Assembly: GCA_039707655.1 (NCBI GenBank) | Contig: CM077674.1 | Location: forward strand, 235,267,904 to 235,331,903 | Source: Elymus sibiricus | Taxonomy: Eukaryota > Streptophyta > Magnoliopsida > Poales > Poaceae | Length of the DNA: 64,000 nt | Direction of reading: 5' to 3' | Part shown: positions 58,901 through 64,000 of the stretch, one piece after another | Position numbering within the stretch: the stretch's first letter is position 1 | Layout of the letters: every line of letters begins with the position of its first letter | Notes under the pieces: model-generated | The model's input: the letters and a program-made list of their open reading frames with translations, nothing else | Database searches by the model: none | Told to the model about the DNA's origin: nothing | Made by a program: the position numbers and the translations under genes

Positions 58901-59536
58901 ACGCATGGAGGCTAATTTGAGGTGTACTTATTTTGCGCAGCGGGGGGGGGGGGGGGGGGCGCCGTCCTCATCATTCTGTACCCACAATACTCCCATGCTC
59001 TGTACTTGGACTCATCGAAGAACATCAAGAAAAAGGATTATACGCACATAAGGAGTGTTCTCGATAGTGCCATGATAACCTTCAGCCTGTCTGATGGATA
59101 TATCAAGGAGAAAAAGTACAGGAAGAACGGGCTGGGTTTCGGCCATAAGACCGACTTCTGCTGCATCCAGCAACCGAATGATAGTAAGGCTGATGGATTC
59201 TACCTCATGCATCACATGCTGGACTACAGAAGGGATAATCAACGCCTTCGCATGTCACCTACTTCCAACGATGCCGAGATTGTCAACTGGGCCACAAGCA
59301 TAGGAAGGACACCGGATCATCGAATCCGAGCTAAGTTTTATCACGTACAATGTGAACTTGCCCAAGTGATCATGAAGGAGGTCCTCGAACAAACAGGGAT
59401 GTTCTACCATGGGCCAATGACGCGGGATGATGTCCGAGCACTGCTAGTCGCTCAGCGTCTGGACCTGAAGCCTTTCACGAAGCTCGGGTGCTTCCTCCCT
59501 GACTATGAAGATTGGAGCGCCGACATGGACGAGTGA
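55926..59536 (+). pseudogene. CACTA second gene (TnpA-like) with a Ulp1-protease-like C-terminus
   Basis: Exons deduced: 55926-56834, 56926-57436, 57490-58852, 58941-59536. The first starts MSSHEEAGGSGHPEQD and contains a Thr/Asp repeat, then an En/Spm plant-transposase-type region (RNMPPHRLGSRGYEGKRHVW). Exon 2 carries RALNILKRVSEDKPPSYGRV. Exon 3 has an acidic middle and KFILRFGYIYDMFHMTKLDF. Exon 4 has VLIILYPQYSHALYLDSSKN and CCIQQPNDSKADGFYLMHHM, the shape of a Ulp1/C48 peptidase end, but with Asp where the catalytic Cys normally precedes Gly. Family role: binding subterminal repeats and assisting transposition. Faults: frame change near 57290, in-frame stops at 57897 and 58437, and an 18-G run at the exon 4 start. 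Confidence 0.75.
58942..58959 (+). repeat. Homopolymer of 18 G at an exon start
   Basis: Lies directly after the gcag acceptor and the first exon base. Counting from the exon 3 phase, 18 G puts the downstream Ulp1-like frame off by one, so replication slippage (or assembly error) can switch the C-terminus in or out of frame. Confidence 0.75.
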
Positions 59537-59812
59537 TTGACGATGACAATGTGTCTGTTTAGTCACTACTGTCTTCCTATGACAAAACTTTGAATTTATG
59601 CACGACGAAACTCTGTGATGTAATTAAACCGTCCTCCTGAACTAGCGTAGATCGCTCTAGTTAATTAGTTTGGGTACGAGGAACTTCGTTATTTATGTTT
59701 ACTATAGGTTGCTTGTATTTTGCTAACTCTGTCTCTTCGTGTTTCTCAAGTACATTATGTTGCATATTATCGATGAATTCATCAACTGACGATGCAGGTA
59801 CATAGATCAGAG
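59537..59812 (+). other. Spacer/leader before the third CACTA gene
   Basis: 276 bp of AT-rich sequence; probable 3' UTR of the second gene, then leader or intron of the third, ending in the acceptor-like gatgcag (59791-59797). Confidence 0.45.
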
Positions 59813-60067
59813 ATGGCGAAGGACTGCTATGCCGTATTCATTGGGAGGGTTCCAGGAGTCTATGACCACTGGCCAGATGCTCAGGCCCAGGTGGACAGGT
59901 ACTCGGGCGCTAGCCACAGAGGGTTCGACAGCAGAGCCGAAGCGGAAAATAGTTACTTGAGGTGGATGCTCTGGCAAGAGAGGGAGCGAAACCGGCGCCT
60001 CAAGAAGTACTACATAGTCGCGCTCTTGCTCATACTGATCGCTCTTCTCTTCTACATCATGGTTTAG
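59813..60067 (+). CDS. Small CACTA protein: hybrid-binding (viroplasmin/RNase H1-N type) domain plus membrane anchor
   Basis: 84 residues, intact. I choose ATG 59813 (MAKDCYAVFIGRVPGVYDHW) because an acceptor-like gatgcag lies just upstream. Residues 4-50 read as the RNase H1 N-terminal hybrid-binding domain, also called the caulimovirus viroplasmin domain: YAVFIGRVPGVYDHW, then QAQVDRYSGASHRGFDSRAEAE, with the usual aromatic, G-x-x-P-G-V-Y, V-x-x-(Y/F)-x-G and F-x-(S/T)-x-x-E-A positions. A basic stretch (RERNRRLKKYY) precedes one hydrophobic helix, IVALLLILIALLFYIMV, that ends the protein. It is predicted to be a tail-anchored membrane protein exposing an RNA:DNA- or dsRNA-binding domain to the cytosol. 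It lies between the second gene and the right subterminal repeats, with no RNase H catalytic domain nearby. Function unknown. Confidence 0.75.
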   Translation: MAKDCYAVFIGRVPGVYDHWPDAQAQVDRYSGASHRGFDSRAEAENSYLRWMLWQERERNRRLKKYYIVALLLILIALLFYIMV

Positions 60068-60577
60068 ATAGAGATGATGAAACTTGTGTGTGTGCCATGA
60101 CCATGCAGTTGCATTTATTCGAGACATGACTTGTGTATCGCTATTTTCGAGATGATGATATTTGTGTTGGATGATGATGATGATGATGATATGACGAGAT
60201 TACTGTATGTGTATGATATGATGAGAATATTGTATGTTTATTATGATATGGTGAAACTACTGTATAGAGCATGCACAAATACATCACAAATACGTAGAGG
60301 GAAATGAATACGCGAAAGCAGGAATCTTAGCAGTAGCGCTGGTGGGCGTCTAGCAGCAACGCTGGTTTAGCAGCAGCGTTTGTTGTGGAGCAGCGCTACA
60401 GATAGTTAGTAGTAGCGCTGTTCTCCACAGCGCTACTACTAACTATACTTACCAGTAGCGCTGGTTGAAACAGCGCTACTGCTAAAACTTAGCTGTAGCG
60501 CCTTATCAGTAGCGCTGCCTCCAGCGCTACTGGTATGGGTATTTCCAGCGCTACTACTAGGCTTTTCCTTAGTAGTG
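60068..60577. repeat. CACTA right subterminal repeats and TIR
   Basis: A gatgatgatgat tract (about 60172-60191) is followed from about 60330 by many agcagtagcgctgg/cagcgctactac words and the right TIR, ending 60577. Confidence 0.85.
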
Positions 60578-63500
60578 TCCACCGCATCTTCGCCCGCAGG
60601 AAGTGGCCCCCTTGCTCCGCGCGCCGCGCTGCTCATGGCTCGGGGGCTGCTGCGCTGTCCCCCCTCCGAGGACGGCCGCGACCCCTGGCTCGAGCGCATT
60701 GCCGAGCTCGTCTTCGCCGCCAGCGGTGGCCAGGCGCCCCCTCGCCCCTCGTCCACTTCACCACGACGCGCTGAGCGACCTGGGCACGCCGCTCCCCGCC
60801 TTCTTCCTCCTCCGGGCCGCGGGCCGTCTGCGCGGAGCGGCGTCGGCGGCCGCCGCCCAACCGAGGCCGATGCCACCAGCGGGGGTTCCCAGGGGCCCCG
60901 AGGGGTGGCCTGCATCCTGGGAGGGGCCCAGGCCCCTCCGTCCAGCCGCCACCTCAAGCGCTTCACGTGCGAGGTGAGCGCGGCCCTTCAGGCGCCCGAG
61001 CCCGCCGGCCGCCTCAAGTGGTCCGAGTTCCCCGTCTCCTTCGACGCCAGCGACCATCCCAGGTCTGCCAGGGCCGCGGGGGCTGTCCCTCTGCTGTGCA
61101 CTCCGACTATCGGCGGTGTGGCTGTCACCAAGACGCTCATCGACGGCGGCGCCGGCCTCAACGTGCTCTCTGTGGAGGCTTTCGAGACGCTCCAGGCGCC
61201 AGGTGGGCGCCTGGTGCCCACTAGGCCCTTCTCGGGCGTCACCGGCGGCTCCACTGCCCCCCTGGGGTAGGTGCGCCTTCCCGTCACCTTCGGCACCCGT
61301 GAGAACTACCGCACGGAGCTCGTCATTTTCGATGTGGCTCGCATTGGCCTGCCCTACAACGCCATCTTGGGCTACCCGGCGCTCTCCAAGTTCATGGCCG
61401 CAACGCACCATGCCTACGGCCTCGTCAGGATGCCTGGCAGCAGTGGCACCCTCACAAATCCGTTGCGATGTAAAGGACGCGGTGCGCGCCCTCGCACGTG
61501 CCCACAAGGCGGCCGCCGCCGCATCCCAGGCCAAGGAGGACGCCCTTGGGCTTGCCGAGCCGGCGCCCGCGAAGAAGAAGCTGTTGTTCTCCCAGGAGCG
61601 GGCCGAGACCAAGAAAGTGTCGTTGGATGGGAGCGGCACGGGCCCCTTCCTCACCATCGGCAGCGGCCTTTCCCCCGAGCAAGAAGGCGCCCTCGTCGAC
61701 TTCCTTCGGGCGAACGCTGATATGTTCGCTTGGACGGCCTCGGACATGCCCGGAGTGCCGAGAGAGATGATCGAGCACCACTTGGCGGTATGCCCCAATG
61801 CACGCCCCGTCAAGTAGAAAGTAAGGCGCCAGGCGCCCGAGAAGCAGGACTTCGTCATTGGGGAGGTCGAGAAGCTTCAAGATGCCGGAATCATCCGCGA
61901 GGTGCTCCACCCGGAGTGGATCGTCAACCCCGTTGTCGTCGCCAAGCCGCACGGCGGCAAGTGCATGTGTGTCGACTTCACCAACCTCAACAAGGCCTGC
62001 CCCAAGGACCACTTCCCGCTGCCCAGGATTGACCAAATAGTAGACTCCACCGCCGGGTGCGATCTGCTCTGCTTCCTGGATGCCTTCTCGGGCTATCATC
62101 AGATCAAGATGGCCAAGGAAGATGAGGAGAAAACCGCCTTCATCACCCCCTGCGGAGTGTTCTGCTACGTGTGCATGCCCTTTGGCCTGAAGAGCGCGGG
62201 GGCTACCTTCCAGAGGCTGATGCGCATCTGCCTGGGGTGCCAGATGGGGAGAAACGCGGAGGCATACGTCGACGACATTGTCATCAAAATGCGCGAGGCG
62301 CGCACCCTCATTGAGGACCTGAAGGAAACCTTCGCCAACCTGCACAAGGTCAACCTCAAGCTCAACCCCGCCAAGTGCGTCTTCGGTGTCCCTTCCGGCA
62401 AGCTCCTGGGTTTCCTGGTCTCCCATCGCGGCATCGAGGCCAACCTTGAGAAGGTCAAGGCCATCGAGGAGATGCGGCCGCCCCGCAGCCTCAAGGAGAT
62501 GCGCATGGCGGGATGCATGGCCTCGCTCGGTCGCTTCATATCCAAGTTCGGCGAGCGAGCTCTGCCCTTCTTCAAGCTCATGAAGAGGTCTGGCCCCTTC
62601 AAGTGGACCCCTGAGACCGACGCTGCCTTCGAGGACCTCAAGAGGCACCTCACGAGCCCTCCCGTCATGGTCGCCCCGCGCCCACGCGAGCGCCTGCTAC
62701 TGTACTTGGCGGCCACTCCCCAAACGGCCAGTGCAGCCCTTGTGGCAGAGCGAGAGGAGCGAGTCCGCGTCAAGGAAAAGCCTGCCGAGCCTATGCTTGC
62801 GGGTGCCGCGGAGACATCGTTGGAGCCCCTTAAGGCCCTGTCGGCGCCTGCCGAGGGCCCTCATCCGGAGGCCCCCGCGCCCCCTCCGGAGGCCTCTGGA
62901 GCTCAGCCTCCGGAGGCCCCCATGGCGCCGGCTCCAGAGGCCCCCGCGGCGCAGCAGCCTGAGCCCCTCGGTGAGCACGACTTGGATACCACGGTCACGC
63001 GCCTCGTCGAGCAGTACCCCATGTAGCAGAAGCTCCTCCTGGAGCTCCTCATGGCCTCCAGGAAGCTACGCCACTACTTCCAGGGTCACCCAATCAGAGT
63101 GATCTCCTCCTACCCGCTGGAGCAAGTCCTACGGAGCCCAAATGCCACCGGCCGCGTCGCCGAATGGAACATCGAGTTGCAGCCTTTCGAGCTGGAGTTC
63201 CTCACCACCAAGACCATCAAGGGCGCGGGCTTGGCGGACTTCACGGCAGAGTGGACGGACACGCGTCAGGATGAGCCGCAGGAGTCGTCGTCCTTGCCCG
63301 AGGAAGCTACCTCCGGCGGCTGGAGCATGCACTTCGATGGGGCCTTCGCGCGCCAGGGCGCGGGGGCTGGGGTGGTTCTCACTACACCTACAGGCGACAA
63401 GCTTTACTACGCAGTGCAGCTCTGCTTCGGGCGCACCGATAAGGTCTCCAACAACATCGCCGAATATGAGGGTCTCATCGCCGGGCTCAAGGCCGCCATC

Positions 63501-64000
63501 ACGCTTGGAGTCAGGTGCATCATCATCAAGGGCGACTCGCAGCTCCTCGTCAATTTCTCTAACAAGAAGTACAAGCCGAAGGACGAGCACATGGCGGCCT
63601 ACCTGGAGGAGGTGCGCAAGCTCGAGAAGCGCTTCATGGGCATGGAGCTACAGCACATCCCCCGCAGCGATAATAGCAAGGCGGATGAAATCGCCAAGCG
63701 CGCTTCTCGCCGCGAGCTCCAGAGCCCCGGCGTCTTCGAGGAGTGGCTCCTGAAGCCTTCAGCGACGCCCCCGATCGCCAGCATCCCGGCGCCTCGCGAA
63801 GAGCTCCCTCCCGCACCACCCATGGGCGCACCAGACTGCGGACCAGCTTCAGGCGCTCGCCTGCTGCTGGCGCTCGAGCCGCAGCCTGAAAGCTCGACCG
63901 CGGAGATCAAGGCCTATCTGGAGGGCGGCGTCCTCCCGAAGATCGACGCGGAAGCAGAGCGCGTTGTCCGCCAGGCCGCGCTCTACCACTTGAGGGAGGG
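60578..64000 (+). pseudogene. Gypsy gag-pol (protease, RT, RNase H, second RNase H), stops and frameshift
   Basis: Reads gag remainder, then an aspartic protease core (KTLIDGGAGLNVLS, about 61130) and YNAILGYPALSKFMA. RT follows: HPEWIVNPVVVAKPHGGKCM, FLDAFSGYHQIKMA, and the catalytic EAYVDDIVIK (about 62260). Then comes an RT-linked RNase H region with a Pro/Ala-rich insertion, and a second, archaeal-type RNase H: MHFDGAFARQGAGAGVVL (about 63327), NIAEYEGLIAGL, KGDSQLLV, RSDNSKADEIAKRAS. A dual RNase H fits the Tat lineage. In-frame TAG codons at 61268, 61815 and 63024 and a frame change near 61455-61475 make it non-functional. The final piece (AYLEGGVLPK to the window end) leads towards integrase. 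Confidence 0.85.

Larger units (their letters stand above)
40829..60577 (+). mobile_element. CACTA transposon, three genes, inserted in Gypsy gag
   Basis: The left end is CACTACTAGGGAAAAGC (40829) and the right end is the complement of CACTACTAAGGAAAAGCC (60577), with TCC on both sides (40826-40828 and 60578-60580). Length is 19,749 bp, about 10.85 kb without the nested Copia and its duplication. Subterminal regions consist of repeated tagcagtagcgc words. On the + strand it carries a TNP2-type transposase, a second gene with a Ulp1-like end, and a third small gene. The ends and repeats resemble the Jorge-type family of Triticeae as I remember it, which is tentative. Confidence 0.92.
39742..64000 (+). 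mobile_element. Gypsy LTR retrotransposon, split by a CACTA element, runs off the window
   Basis: The 5' LTR is 39742-40650 and is followed by a TTGGCACGCCAGGTAGGGG primer-site-type sequence, typical of Tat-lineage Gypsy elements of grasses. The internal region begins at 40652, is interrupted by the CACTA at 40829-60577, and resumes at 60578 with the rest of gag, protease, RT, RNase H and an additional RNase H domain before the window ends. The 3-bp TCC duplication and the frame continuity across the insertion show that both halves belong to one element. Integrase and the 3' LTR lie outside the window. Confidence 0.88.

Noticed and set aside
59813..60067. Viroplasmin-type domain as evidence for an integrated pararetrovirus
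   Set aside because: No coat, movement or pararetroviral RT sequence is nearby; the gene sits wholly within CACTA boundaries between its second gene and subterminal repeats.
60758..62648. 366- and 398-codon - strand frames over the Gypsy pol
   Set aside because: They are antisense shadows of the protease/RT coding frame, which has clear motifs on the + strand.

Overview
The window looks like nuclear DNA from a Triticeae grass (wheat, barley or a close relative). It is mostly nested transposable elements, with Triticeae-style Sirevirus-like Copia elements, CACTA elements, Helitrons, Stowaway and Mutator-type MITEs and long AT-rich pseudo-repeats. I recognise one apparently intact host gene: an AP2-domain transcription factor of the BABY BOOM/PLETHORA (AINTEGUMENTA-like) clade at 24244-28865 on the + strand. 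It has nine exons, a 9-nt micro-exon, and a deduced product of 660 residues. All family names come from sequence motifs and general knowledge; no database was searched.

Layout. 1-4264: decayed repeats, then the right-hand part of an old CACTA element with a broken En/Spm-type gene. 4265-13611: AT-rich pseudo-repeats, retroposed poly(A) sequences (one with a perfect 15-bp target duplication) and low-copy DNA without a convincing gene. 13612-23326: a complete Copia element on the - strand with two ~1.58-kb LTRs and target duplication ATGAC; it keeps gag and an intact 720-codon extra ORF but has no pol. 23332-29390: the BABY BOOM-like gene with its promoter, two uORFs and three MITEs. 29391-39741: an AT-rich repeat invaded by Helitrons (one carries pieces of a MADS-box gene) and by a 3.5-kb probable solo LTR. 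39742-64000: a Gypsy element (continuing past the window) split inside gag by a 19.7-kb CACTA element, which is itself split by a second Copia element.

The nesting order is supported by target duplications. The second Copia (41334-50230) is flanked by GCCCC, the CACTA (40829-60577) by TCC, the solo LTR (34791-38337) by CCCGC and the first Copia by ATGAC. The two Copia elements share an LTR family but carry complementary genes: one has gag with a zinc knuckle plus the extra ORF and no pol, the other has PR-INT-RT-RNase H but only a short gag-like region without a knuckle. This suggests a non-autonomous/partner relationship.

The most unusual biology is in the CACTA element. Besides a TNP2-type transposase and a second gene ending in a Ulp1-protease-like domain, it has a third small gene. 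That gene encodes an RNase H1/viroplasmin-type hybrid-binding domain followed by a C-terminal membrane helix. The first two genes are each preceded by a related leader module, and the second copy of that module folds back into a long imperfect hairpin.
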